Shown: positions 26,422 to 34,115 of the stretch, piece by piece
Layout of the letters: every line of letters begins with the position of its first letter
Position numbering within the stretch: position 1 is the first letter of the stretch
Source of the DNA: Caulobacter sp.
GTDB taxonomy: Bacteria > Pseudomonadota > Alphaproteobacteria > Caulobacterales > Caulobacteraceae
Direction of reading: 5' to 3'
NCBI GenBank assembly: GCA_028291265.1
Contig: JAQGIK010000056.1
Span: 62,001 to 126,000 of the forward strand
Length of the DNA: 64,000 bases
The notes under the pieces: generated by a model
Seen by the model: only the letters and a program-made list of their open reading frames with translations
Database searches by the model: none
What the model was told of the DNA's origin: nothing
Program-made: the position numbers and the translations under genes

Positions 26422-27638
26422 CAGGCGATTCCTTCACGGAGTTGCGGCAGAGGCTTCGCACGCCACGGGATGCGGCGTCCATTGAGCAGCCAGCCGACAA
26501 AGGTGTGGCGGACCAGGAGTTCGTAGGTGATCAGGGCCGGGGCCAGGGTCCCAACCAGGATCAGGCCGTACTTGAGCGGCCAGGCCAGCGGCACGTCGCG
26601 CAGGGCGACCTGCAGGGCCATCACCAGCGGCATGTGGACGATGTAGATCCAGTAGCTGGCGTCGGCGAGGTAGCGTCGGACCGGGCTGTGGCCCGACAGA
26701 AAGGTCAGCGCCGCGCCGATCAGGCCGAAGGTCCAGTTCCAGATGGCGAAGGCGTAGACGGCGCAGTAGGCGGCGCGCAGGCTCTCGTCGGTCAGGGTCC
26801 CGCCGATCGGCAGGCCGCGCGCCATCAGGTAGCCGGCCGTGGTGGCGGCGACGGCGGCCAGCAGACGGATCGGCCAGCGACGGGTGAAGGCCTGGATCAA
26901 TCCCGCCTGCCGCTGCAGCAGCCAGCCGAAGCCAAAGGCGGTCCCATAGGCCGTGAGGGCGATGGCGCCGGGGATCAGGGTCTGGTCGGGCGTCGGCACG
27001 CCGAGCCAGGGCATCAGCGGCGTGGGCTTCAGCCAGAAGGCCAGGGCCACCGGCGCGGCGAGGATCACCGGTCCGACCATGTTGCGGGTCAGGAAGGCGG
27101 TCAGGCCGTCGACGAGGCGGGCGAAATGGCCGCCGCGGTCCAGCACCTTGCCGACGCCGCGCAGGAGCAGCATGGCCGTGTAGAAGATCAGCAGCACCCA
27201 CAGGAACCACAGGTGCATCAGCGGAAAGCTGGTCGGCGTCAGGGGTGGCGATTTCGGCGGCTCCTTGGGCAGGGCGCCCATGACGTCGATGGTCAGCCAG
27301 ACCACCACGGCGATGAAGGCCATCAGAACCAGCGGCCAGAAAATCGACAGCGGCGCGGCGATCCGCTTCGCCCGGTCGATCACAAAGCCCTTCAGGCCCC
27401 GCCGCTCCAGCAACAGGCGGCCGAAATAGCCGGCGATCAGGAAGAAGACCGTCATCCGGAAGATGTGCAGCGTGAAGAAGGTGATCGCCATGACCTCGCT
27501 GCGCTGATCGTCCATGACGATCCAGGCCTGGGGCCCGGGCAGGAAGGACAGGGTGGCGTGAAAGGCCACGCCCAGCAGCAGGGCGAATCCCCGGACGGCG
27601 TCCAGGGCGTGAAGGCGTTCGGTCGGCGCCGGGGTCAT
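26421..27638 (-). CDS. Acyltransferase 3 family membrane protein (OpgC-like)
   Basis: Integral membrane acyltransferase of 405 aa with about ten transmembrane helices. The N-terminal RLHALDAVRGFALLLGVAFHA holds the conserved Arg and His of the acyltransferase 3 family; FFLIAGYFGRLLLERRGLKGF and PLMHLWFLWVLLIFYTAMLL match the glucans-biosynthesis protein C/OpgC-like subgroup, and YWIYIVHMPLVMALQV is the C-terminal family signature. Such enzymes acylate (often succinylate or acetylate) carbohydrates at the membrane; the substrate is unknown. It is the first gene of the operon that ends in a winged-helix regulator. Confidence 0.85.
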   Translation of the reverse strand: MTPAPTERLHALDAVRGFALLLGVAFHATLSFLPGPQAWIVMDDQRSEVMAITFFTLHIFRMTVFFLIAGYFGRLLLERRGLKGFVIDRAKRIAAPLSIFWPLVLMAFIAVVVWLTIDVMGALPKEPPKSPPLTPTSFPLMHLWFLWVLLIFYTAMLLLRGVGKVLDRGGHFARLVDGLTAFLTRNMVGPVILAAPVALAFWLKPTPLMPWLGVPTPDQTLIPGAIALTAYGTAFGFGWLLQRQAGLIQAFTRRWPIRLLAAVAATTAGYLMARGLPIGGTLTDESLRAAYCAVYAFAIWNWTFGLIGAALTFLSGHSPVRRYLADASYWIYIVHMPLVMALQVALRDVPLAWPLKYGLILVGTLAPALITYELLVRHTFVGWLLNGRRIPWRAKPLPQLREGIA

Positions 27639-27688
27639 TGGCGAAGCTCCATGGACGCCCCTCCGGCGTCTGATGTCGCCCTTCTATC

Positions 27689-27715
27689 AGACAAGTTTAA
27701 AATGTAAACAAGTCT
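27689..27715. promoter_or_regulatory. AT-rich dyad, candidate operator in divergent promoter
   Basis: The left half reads AGAC-AA-GTTTA and the right half TAAAC-AA-GTCT, separated by 5 bases; 9 of 11 positions per arm are complementary. It is the most AT-rich stretch of this 160-base divergent intergenic region between the acyltransferase operon (start 27638) and the beta-lactamase-like gene (start 27802). A dimeric winged-helix protein such as the one encoded at 25511-25807 is the obvious candidate ligand (inference). Confidence 0.55.
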
Positions 27716-27801
27716 ATTGAGTTCGAGCCCTTGCCGGTTCCTGAACGCCGGTTACTCTTCCGGCCAAGGCCGCAAAGGCCAGAGGGGGCAAGAGACTCGG
27801 G

Positions 27802-29109
27802 ATGACGTTCAAGAGATCACTGCTGGCGGCGCTGGCCGTCGGCGCGCTGCTGGCCGGGCCGGTTTCGTCGCCGGCCCTGGCCCAGGCCAAGGCGCCGACG
27901 CTGGCGTCCGCGCCCCGTCCCGAGTCGCTGGGCTTTTCCTCGGAGCGTCTGGAGAAGCTCGACGCCCGGATGAGGGCGCTGGTCGACAAGGGCGCCGTGC
28001 CCGGCGTGGTCATCTACGTCGCCCGCCACGGCAAGGTCGTGCACCAGTCGATCTACGGCAAGGCGGACCTGGCGACCGGCGCGCCGCTGCGGGAGGACAC
28101 CCTCTATCGGATGTACAGCCAGACCAAGCCGGTCACCGGCGTGGCGATGATGATCCTGTTCGAGGAGGGCCGCTGGAAACTCGACGAGCCGGTGACCAAA
28201 TACGTGCCGGAGTTCAAGAACCTCAAGGTCTACAAGGGCGTCGACGCCAAGGGCCAGCCGATCCTCGAGCCCATCGCCCGCTCGGCGACCATGCGCGAGA
28301 TCATGACCCACACCGCCGGCTTCGCCTACGGCCTGGTCACCGACAACCCCGTGGACAAGGCCTATCGGGACTCCGGTTTGCTGGGCTCCAAGGACCTGCA
28401 TGAGGTGATGACCCAAGCCAGCAAGCTGCCGCTGGCCAGCCAGCCGGGCGAGGCCTGGCGCTATTCCATCTCGGTCGATATTCAGGGCTACATCATCGAA
28501 AAGCTGTCGGGCCAGTCGCTGCCCGACTTCATGGAAAGCCGCATCTTCAAGCCGCTCGGCATGAAGGACACCGCCTTCTGGGCGCCGCAGGCCAAGCAGG
28601 CGCGGCAGGCCAGCCTCTACATGTACGACCGCGACAAGGGTGTCGTCGTGCCGGCCGAGGGCTTCATGGTGCTGGATGTCTCCAAGCCGCCGACGGCGGC
28701 CAATGGCGGCGGCGGCCTGGTCTCGACGCTCGGCGACTACGCCCGCTTCGCCCAGATGCTTGGCAACGGCGGCGAGCTGGACGGGGTGCGCATCCTCAGC
28801 CCCTCGACCGTCAAGCTGATGGCCGCCAACCACCTGACCGACGCCCAGCTGGCCAAGCAGCCGCTCGGCCCGGGCGTCGGCTTCGGCCTCGACGTCGGGG
28901 TGATCATGGACCCGGCGGCGGCGGGCACGCCGGCGGGGAAGGGCACCTACAGCTGGGGCGGCGCGGCTGGCACCTGGTTCTGGGTCGATCCGGAGAACGA
29001 CGTGGTGGTGCTGGGCATGATCCAGGTGCTGGGCGGCGGCCAGGTTCTGCGGCTCGACGAACTCAGCCAGCAGCTCATCTATTCGGCCCTGGTGGACCCG
29101 TCCAAGTGA
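27802..29109 (+). CDS. Serine hydrolase, beta-lactamase/class C-like (EstB type)
   Basis: Exported protein of 435 aa in the class C beta-lactamase/penicillin-binding-protein-like esterase group. A signal peptide ends after PALAQA (about residue 28). The SxxK motif is SQTK in LYRMYSQTKPVTGVAMM, the YxN position is YSI in WRYSISVDIQGYIIEKLSG, and the C-terminal segment AGTWFWVDPENDVVVLGMIQ is typical. Active-site Ser and Lys are present; the Tyr motif ends in Ile-Ser instead of Asn, usual in esterases and D-Ala peptidases of this family. True lactamase activity is not implied. Its stop overlaps the next start (GTGA). Confidence 0.85.
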   Translation: MTFKRSLLAALAVGALLAGPVSSPALAQAKAPTLASAPRPESLGFSSERLEKLDARMRALVDKGAVPGVVIYVARHGKVVHQSIYGKADLATGAPLREDTLYRMYSQTKPVTGVAMMILFEEGRWKLDEPVTKYVPEFKNLKVYKGVDAKGQPILEPIARSATMREIMTHTAGFAYGLVTDNPVDKAYRDSGLLGSKDLHEVMTQASKLPLASQPGEAWRYSISVDIQGYIIEKLSGQSLPDFMESRIFKPLGMKDTAFWAPQAKQARQASLYMYDRDKGVVVPAEGFMVLDVSKPPTAANGGGGLVSTLGDYARFAQMLGNGGELDGVRILSPSTVKLMAANHLTDAQLAKQPLGPGVGFGLDVGVIMDPAAAGTPAGKGTYSWGGAAGTWFWVDPENDVVVLGMIQVLGGGQVLRLDELSQQLIYSALVDPSK

Positions 29110-29660
29110 CCGCTGAAAGCATGGAGCGGGAACGGCTGCTCAAGCCCTATCTTCGGCCGGACGAGCGGCTGGTCTGGACTGGGGCGCCCGCCCGCGGCCT
29201 GGTCCTGACGGCGCAGGACATCTATCTGATCCCGTTCAGCCTGATGTGGGGCGGCTTCGCCATCTTCTGGGAATCGACGGTGCTCGGCACCGGCGCGCCG
29301 GGCTTCATGGCGCTGTTCGGCATACCGTTCGTGCTCATGGGCCTGTTCATGATCTTCGGCCGCTTCATCGCCGACGCAATTCTTCGCAACGGCATGGTCT
29401 ACGGCCTCACCGACCGGCGCGCCCTGATCCTGCGCCGGACCTTCGGCGAGTCGCTGACCACCGTCGGGCTGGGCGACGACATCGGCCTGGACCGCCAGGG
29501 CGGCGGCGCGGGCACGGTGCGCTTCGGGCCCAAACAGTCGATCTTCGGGATGGGCCGCGGCGTCGCCTGGAGCATCTGGATTCCGAGTCTGTCGCCCGTG
29601 CCGCAATTCCTGCGCATCCCGGACGCCGACCGGGTCTACGCCCTGGCGACCGGCCACTGA
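29106..29660 (+). CDS. PH-domain-like membrane protein
   Basis: Protein of 184 aa. It begins with a soluble segment (LLKPYLRPDERLVWTGAPARGL), then two transmembrane helices (IYLIPFSLMWGGFAIFW and FMALFGIPFVLMGLFMIFG), then a beta-rich bacterial PH-like domain starting at YGLTDRRALILRR. The GTG at 29106 overlaps the previous stop; ATG 29121 is an alternative. Proteins with this layout occur near LemA and HtpX-like protease genes, as here, suggesting a membrane quality-control role (inference). Confidence 0.75.
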   Translation: MTAESMERERLLKPYLRPDERLVWTGAPARGLVLTAQDIYLIPFSLMWGGFAIFWESTVLGTGAPGFMALFGIPFVLMGLFMIFGRFIADAILRNGMVYGLTDRRALILRRTFGESLTTVGLGDDIGLDRQGGGAGTVRFGPKQSIFGMGRGVAWSIWIPSLSPVPQFLRIPDADRVYALATGH

Positions 29661-29718
29661 TCCTCTGGCGGCGCGACGGCGGTTCGGCTAGCGTCGGACG
29701 CCTTTCCAGGGGAACGCC

Positions 29719-30288
29719 ATGACCGGCCTGATCATCCTTGTCGTCATCGTCGCCGTGATCGGCCTGATCGTTGTCGGGATCTACAACCGGCTGGTGACGC
29801 TGAACGCCCGCGCCGACCAGGCCTTCGCCGACATCGACGTGCAGCTGAAACAGCGCCAGGACCTCATCCCCAACCTGGTCGAGACGGTGAAGGGCTACGC
29901 CGCCCACGAGAGCGGCACGCTGGAGGCCGTGGTCGCCGCCCGCAACGCCGCCGCCGGCGCCCGGACGGTCGATGAGAAGGTGCAGGCCGAAGGCGTCCTC
30001 AGCGGAGCCCTGCGCCAGCTGTTCGCGGTGGCCGAGGCCTATCCGGACCTCAAGGCCAACACCAACTTCCTGAACCTGCAGGACCAGCTGGCCGACCTGG
30101 AGAACAAGCTGGCCGCCGCCCGCCGCTTCTTCAACAACGCCGTGGCCGAGTTCAACGCCGCCCGGCGCGGCTTCCCGGCCGTGGTGTTCGCCGGCCTGTT
30201 CGGCTTCGGCAAGGACCGCACCCTCTACGACGTCGGGACCGACAGCCGCGCCGCCTTGGACGCCGCCGCGCCCTCCGTGAAGTTCTAG
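29719..30288 (+). CDS. lemA: LemA family membrane protein
   Basis: Protein of 189 aa with one N-terminal transmembrane helix (LIILVVIVAVIGLIVVGIYN) and a coiled, four-helix extracytoplasmic domain. Family signatures are YNRLVTLNARADQAFADIDVQLKQR, DLIPNLVETVKGYAAHE, YPDLKANTNFLNLQDQL and the closing VVFAGLFGFGKDRTLYDV. The molecular function of LemA is not settled; it frequently sits beside membrane-bound M48 proteases or TPM-domain proteins, as it does here (protease 4 bases downstream). No catalytic residues. Confidence 0.93.
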   Translation: MTGLIILVVIVAVIGLIVVGIYNRLVTLNARADQAFADIDVQLKQRQDLIPNLVETVKGYAAHESGTLEAVVAARNAAAGARTVDEKVQAEGVLSGALRQLFAVAEAYPDLKANTNFLNLQDQLADLENKLAAARRFFNNAVAEFNAARRGFPAVVFAGLFGFGKDRTLYDVGTDSRAALDAAAPSVKF

Positions 30289-30292
30289 GCCC

Positions 30293-31291
30293 ATGGGGCC
30301 CGTCGGCCTCTACACCCACATCCAGGCCAACAACACGCGGTCGGCCGTCCTGCTGGTCGGCTTTCCCGTCCTGCTGACCGGTCTGATCTGGGCCCTGACG
30401 CTCGGGCTGATGGGGGCGGGGGTGCTGCCCTCGACCGGATCGGTCGCCGGCGACCTGGCCCGCGCCACCCAACTTCTCGTCGTGTCCCTGCCGCTGGCGG
30501 TCGTCGTCTCGGTCGTCTGGTTCGCCATCGCCTACTTCGCCAACCAGACCATCATCGACCTCGCCACAGGCGCGCGGCCGGTTAGCAGGCAGGATGAGCC
30601 TGCGCTCTACAACCTGCTGGAAAACCTCTGTATTTCGCGTGGTCTTCCGACGCCGTCTCTGCGCATCATCGAAAGCGAGGCGCTGAACGCCTTCGCCACC
30701 GGCCTGAACCAGAAGCAGTACAGCGTCACCGTCACCCGCGGCCTGATGCAGACCCTCAACAAGGACGAGCTGGAGGCCGTGCTGGCCCATGAGCTGACCC
30801 ACATCCTCAACAAGGATGTCCGCACCATGGTCATCGCCGCGGTGTTCGCCGGCATCATCACTCTGCTGGCCGAGGTGATGTTCCGGGGCATGCGGTTCGG
30901 GCGCATCGGCGGCAGTTCGGACCGCAACAAGGGCGCGGGCCTGCTGCTGATCATCGCCTTCGCGGCCGCCGCCATCGGCTACATCCTGGCCATCGTCATC
31001 CGCATGATGCTGTCGCGAACACGGGAGTATGTCGCCGACGCCGGGGCGGTGGAGTTGACCAAGAACCCCGACGCCATGATCGGCGCCCTGCGCAAGATCA
31101 GCGGCCACGCCCACATCGACGGGCCGGACTCGATCCGGGCCATGTTCCTCGACGACGGCAAGGCGGACGTGATGGACATCTTCGCCAGCCATCCGCCGAT
31201 CGAGAAGCGGATCGAGGCGCTGGTGAAATACGCCGGCGGCCATGACCTGCCGGTGACCGAGCCCGAGGCTGTGTCAGGCCCGTGGGGCTAG
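30293..31291 (+). CDS. Membrane-bound M48 zinc metalloprotease (HtpX-like)
   Basis: Protein of 332 aa. The zinc motif HELTH is at residues 166-170, and the third ligand Glu lies in SRTREYVADAGAVEL. Two N-terminal helices (VLLVGFPVLLTGLIWALTLG, LLVVSLPLAVVVSVVWFAIA) and two more after the HEXXH place the active site at the cytoplasmic membrane, as in HtpX. The C-terminal IFASHPPIEKRIEAL is a family mark. The LemA-M48 arrangement suggests quality control of membrane proteins. It overlaps the convergent bpt gene by 4 bases. Confidence 0.92.
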   Translation: MGPVGLYTHIQANNTRSAVLLVGFPVLLTGLIWALTLGLMGAGVLPSTGSVAGDLARATQLLVVSLPLAVVVSVVWFAIAYFANQTIIDLATGARPVSRQDEPALYNLLENLCISRGLPTPSLRIIESEALNAFATGLNQKQYSVTVTRGLMQTLNKDELEAVLAHELTHILNKDVRTMVIAAVFAGIITLLAEVMFRGMRFGRIGGSSDRNKGAGLLLIIAFAAAAIGYILAIVIRMMLSRTREYVADAGAVELTKNPDAMIGALRKISGHAHIDGPDSIRAMFLDDGKADVMDIFASHPPIEKRIEALVKYAGGHDLPVTEPEAVSGPWG

Positions 31292-32130
31292 GTTTGGGGG
31301 GCTGACGGCTCTTTGCGCCCAAGCTTGGGCATGTCCGGTCCGCGCGAGGCCTTGTTGGCCTCGAGGATGGCTTCGGCGCGAGCGATCTCGCGGGCCGAGA
31401 TCAGGCCCCAGCCGTTGGGGCGCAGGATCTCCAGCGGCGAGAAGCGCACCTTGTAGGTCATCTTCTCGCTGCCCGGCACCCAGTAGCCCAGGTAGACGTG
31501 CGGCAGCTCATTCATCGCCGCCTGGATCAGGTTATCGAGCACGATGAAGGCGCCGAGGCTGCGCCGCGCCAGGTCTGGATCGTAGAAGCTGTAGACCAGG
31601 GACAGGCCGTCCCCCATGACGTCGATCAGCACGCAGGCCAGCAGGTCCCCGGGCCCGCGGTCCTTCGACGGCGTGCGGTATTCGACGATGTGGGTGCGGA
31701 CCGTGGTGTCCTCGACCATGGCCACATAGTCGGGCCAGGTCATCTCGGCCATGCCGCCGTCGGCGTGGCGGGTCAGCAGGTAGCGGCGCAGCAGGTCGAA
31801 CTGCTCGGTCGTCGCCTCGGCCTCGACCACGTGGCGGCGCAGGTCCTCGTTGCGGCGCAGGATCTTCCGCTCCGACCGGCTGAAGATGTAGTCCTTCACC
31901 GGGATGCGGGCCGAGGTGCAGCTGTTGCACAGTTCGCAGGCCGGGCGGTAGGCGATGTTCTGGCTGCGGCGGAAGCCGCTCTGGGTCAGGCTGTCGTTGA
32001 TGGCCGCGCCGTCGGCCTGGGGCAGGTGGGCGAAGACCTTCCGCTCCTCGCGCCCCGGCAGGTAGGGACAAGGCGACGCAGCGGTCAGAAAGAACCGCAT
32101 TCTCCCTGAAGCTGGAAAATGATGCGTCAC
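31288..32130 (-). CDS. bpt: Aspartate/glutamate leucyltransferase (Bpt)
   Basis: Transfers Leu or related residues from aminoacyl-tRNA to proteins with N-terminal Asp or Glu, feeding the N-degron pathway via ClpS-ClpA. It is 280 aa. The N-terminal Cys-rich motifs CPYLPGREERKVFAHL and YRPACELCNSCTSARIPV and the GNAT-like core GYWVPGSEKMTYKVRFSPLE are diagnostic of the bacterial Ate-like group. Bpt is favoured over eukaryote-like arginyltransferase from the motif set. Its last 4 bases overlap the convergent protease gene. Confidence 0.92.
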   Translation of the reverse strand: MTHHFPASGRMRFFLTAASPCPYLPGREERKVFAHLPQADGAAINDSLTQSGFRRSQNIAYRPACELCNSCTSARIPVKDYIFSRSERKILRRNEDLRRHVVEAEATTEQFDLLRRYLLTRHADGGMAEMTWPDYVAMVEDTTVRTHIVEYRTPSKDRGPGDLLACVLIDVMGDGLSLVYSFYDPDLARRSLGAFIVLDNLIQAAMNELPHVYLGYWVPGSEKMTYKVRFSPLEILRPNGWGLISAREIARAEAILEANKASRGPDMPKLGRKEPSAPQT

Positions 32131-32246
32131 GCTACTCGCCCGCCTCTTCGGCTGCCCAACCCTTCAAGCCCGCACCGCGAGCCCGCCCGTTGGAGAGAGA
32201 TTAGGGGGCATGAACCCCGGCCGCGCAAGGGGTTCAAGCGTCGCAT

Positions 32247-33140
32247 CTACTGGTCCGGCGGTAATACTGGCGCTTCGCGCAGCAGCACGATGGCTATGCG
32301 TCGGTTACCCGCCAGAGTGGGATCGTCCGGGTAGAGCGGATCGGAATTGGCCTTGCCCGACACCTGATAGATGCGGTCGGCGTCGACGCCGGCGCCCTGC
32401 AGGATCAGCCGCGACTGGTCGGCCCGCGCCGCCGACAGCGACCAGTCGCCGCCCGAACGGCTGCCGTCGGCATTGGCGCTGGTGTGGCCGCTGACGGTCA
32501 CGCGGTTGGGAAGCTGGTTGATGATCTTGGCCACGGCGCGCAGCAGGATGCGGGCCCGGTCGTTGGGGGCGGCCATGCCCTCCTTGAACATCGAGCGGCC
32601 TTCCTGGTCGACCAGCTGGATACGCAAGCCTTCCGGGGTGATGTCGATCTGGATCTGTTTGCTGAGCTCGGCCAGCTCCGGCATCTCCTGCAGCGCCTGG
32701 CGCAGGCTCTGGGCGGCCGAGGCGAAGTTCTCGGCGTCGCGCTTCTCCAGCTCCTTGCGCAGGGTGTCGGTGCTGGTCTGGGCCAGTTCGCCGCCGGCCT
32801 GGTTCTCGATGCGCTCGCTGGGTTTCGATTCGGGGCTCTGCTCCTCGACGATGTCCATCGAGCCGCTGGCCTTGGCGCCGTCTTCGCCGAGCGCCGTGCC
32901 GCCCAGGATGCCACCCGAACCGCTGGTGGTCTCCGAGACGCTAGCCGGGGCGAAGTAGTCGGCGATGCCGCGCTTCTGCTCGGGGCTGGTGGTGTTGATC
33001 AGCCACATCAGCAGGAAGAAGGCCATCATGGCGGTGACGAAGTCGGCGTACGCGACCTTCCAGGCGCCGCCGTGGTGACCCCCGCCGACGACTTTCTTCA
33101 CCTTCTTGATGAGGATCGGCCGGTCACCCCCGATCGCCAT
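32247..33140 (-). CDS. motB: Flagellar motor stator protein MotB
   Basis: Stator subunit that anchors the motor to peptidoglycan and carries the ion-conducting Asp. It is 297 aa. The single transmembrane helix is VAYADFVTAMMAFFLLMWLI (about residues 29-48), with the critical Asp in YADF. A plug-like and acidic linker follows, and the C-terminal OmpA-like peptidoglycan-binding domain contains RVTVSGHTSANADG, LSAARADQSRLILQGAGV and GNRRIAIVLL. I chose ATG 33140 because the N-terminal KKVKKVVGGGHHGGAWKVAYADF matches the family. motA is not adjacent. Confidence 0.94.
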   Translation of the reverse strand: MAIGGDRPILIKKVKKVVGGGHHGGAWKVAYADFVTAMMAFFLLMWLINTTSPEQKRGIADYFAPASVSETTSGSGGILGGTALGEDGAKASGSMDIVEEQSPESKPSERIENQAGGELAQTSTDTLRKELEKRDAENFASAAQSLRQALQEMPELAELSKQIQIDITPEGLRIQLVDQEGRSMFKEGMAAPNDRARILLRAVAKIINQLPNRVTVSGHTSANADGSRSGGDWSLSAARADQSRLILQGAGVDADRIYQVSGKANSDPLYPDDPTLAGNRRIAIVLLREAPVLPPDQ

Positions 33141-33233
33141 GCTTAACGCCCCGCTTAACCTTGATCGAGGCAACCTCGCGCGGGCGCGTTAAGATGGTGT
33201 TTCGAAGCAGCCGATCCGAAGGATTCTCCCCGT

Positions 33234-34088
33234 ATGAAAGTCGCGTTTGTCGGTCTGGGCGTCATGGGTTTCCCGATGGCCGGGCATCTGGCCAGGGCCG
33301 GGCATGAGGTCAGCGTCTACAACCGCTCGCCGGAGAAGGCGCAGCGCTGGGTCGCGGCTCACGGCGGCCGGGCAGGGGACACCCTGCACCACGCCACCCA
33401 CGGGGCCGAACTGGTCGCCCTCTGCGTCGGCAACGACGACGACGTGCGCGGCGTGGTCGCCGAAGTCCTGCAGTCGATGGCCGAGGGCGGCGTCATCGTC
33501 GACCACACCACCACCTCGGCCAAGGTCGCCCGCGAGATGGCCGACCTGGCCGAGGCCACCGGCCGCCGGTTCCTCGACGCGCCGGTCAGCGGCGGCCAGG
33601 CGGGGGCCGAGAACGGCCATCTTACTATTATGGTGGGCGGCGACGAGGCCGCCTTGGCCCGCGCCGAGCCGGTCATCGGCGCCTACGCCAAGGCCATCAA
33701 GCGAATCGGCGGCCCGGGCCACGGCCAACTGGCGAAGATGGCCAACCAGATCTGCATCGCCGGCGTCGTCCAGGGCCTGGCCGAGGCGGTCCATTTCTGC
33801 GCCCAGGCCGGCGTGGACCCGCAGAACGTCTTCGACGCCATCAGCAAGGGCGCCGCCCAGTCCTGGCAGATGGACAACCGCTGGGCGACGATGGTGCAGG
33901 GCAAATTCGACTTCGGCTTCGCGGTCGACTGGATGCGCAAGGACCTGGGACTGGTGCTCGATGAGGCGGAAGCGAAGGGGGCGACGCTGGAGATGACGAA
34001 GTTGGTCGACGGCTACTATGCGGAGGTCCAGGCGCTGGGCGGCAACCGCTGGGATACGTCGAGTCTGGTGGCCAGACTGGCCAAGTAA
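33234..34088 (+). CDS. NAD(P)-dependent beta-hydroxyacid dehydrogenase
   Basis: Member of the 3-hydroxyisobutyrate/tartronate semialdehyde reductase family, 284 aa. The Rossmann dinucleotide motif is VGLGVMGFPMAGHL at residues 6-19, the substrate motif is DAPVSGGQAGAENG near residue 118, and the catalytic Lys lies in GHGQLAKMANQICIAG. Downstream segments KDLGLVLDEAEAKGATLEM are typical. The natural substrate cannot be predicted; glyoxylate or succinic semialdehyde reductases are also in this family. It is divergent from motB. Confidence 0.88.
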   Translation: MKVAFVGLGVMGFPMAGHLARAGHEVSVYNRSPEKAQRWVAAHGGRAGDTLHHATHGAELVALCVGNDDDVRGVVAEVLQSMAEGGVIVDHTTTSAKVAREMADLAEATGRRFLDAPVSGGQAGAENGHLTIMVGGDEAALARAEPVIGAYAKAIKRIGGPGHGQLAKMANQICIAGVVQGLAEAVHFCAQAGVDPQNVFDAISKGAAQSWQMDNRWATMVQGKFDFGFAVDWMRKDLGLVLDEAEAKGATLEMTKLVDGYYAEVQALGGNRWDTSSLVARLAK

Positions 34089-34115
34089 CGTCCCTCCCAA
34101 GTCGGGGAGGGATGG

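Noticed and set aside
27802-29109. Antibiotic-resistance beta-lactamase
   Set aside because: The SxxK Ser and Lys are present but the Tyr motif and overall pattern fit esterase/peptidase-type relatives; no evidence for drug hydrolysis.
33143-33158. Possible CtrA site upstream of motB (two TTAA half sites)
   Set aside because: The half sites are separated by 8 bases instead of 7, so it does not fit the consensus.
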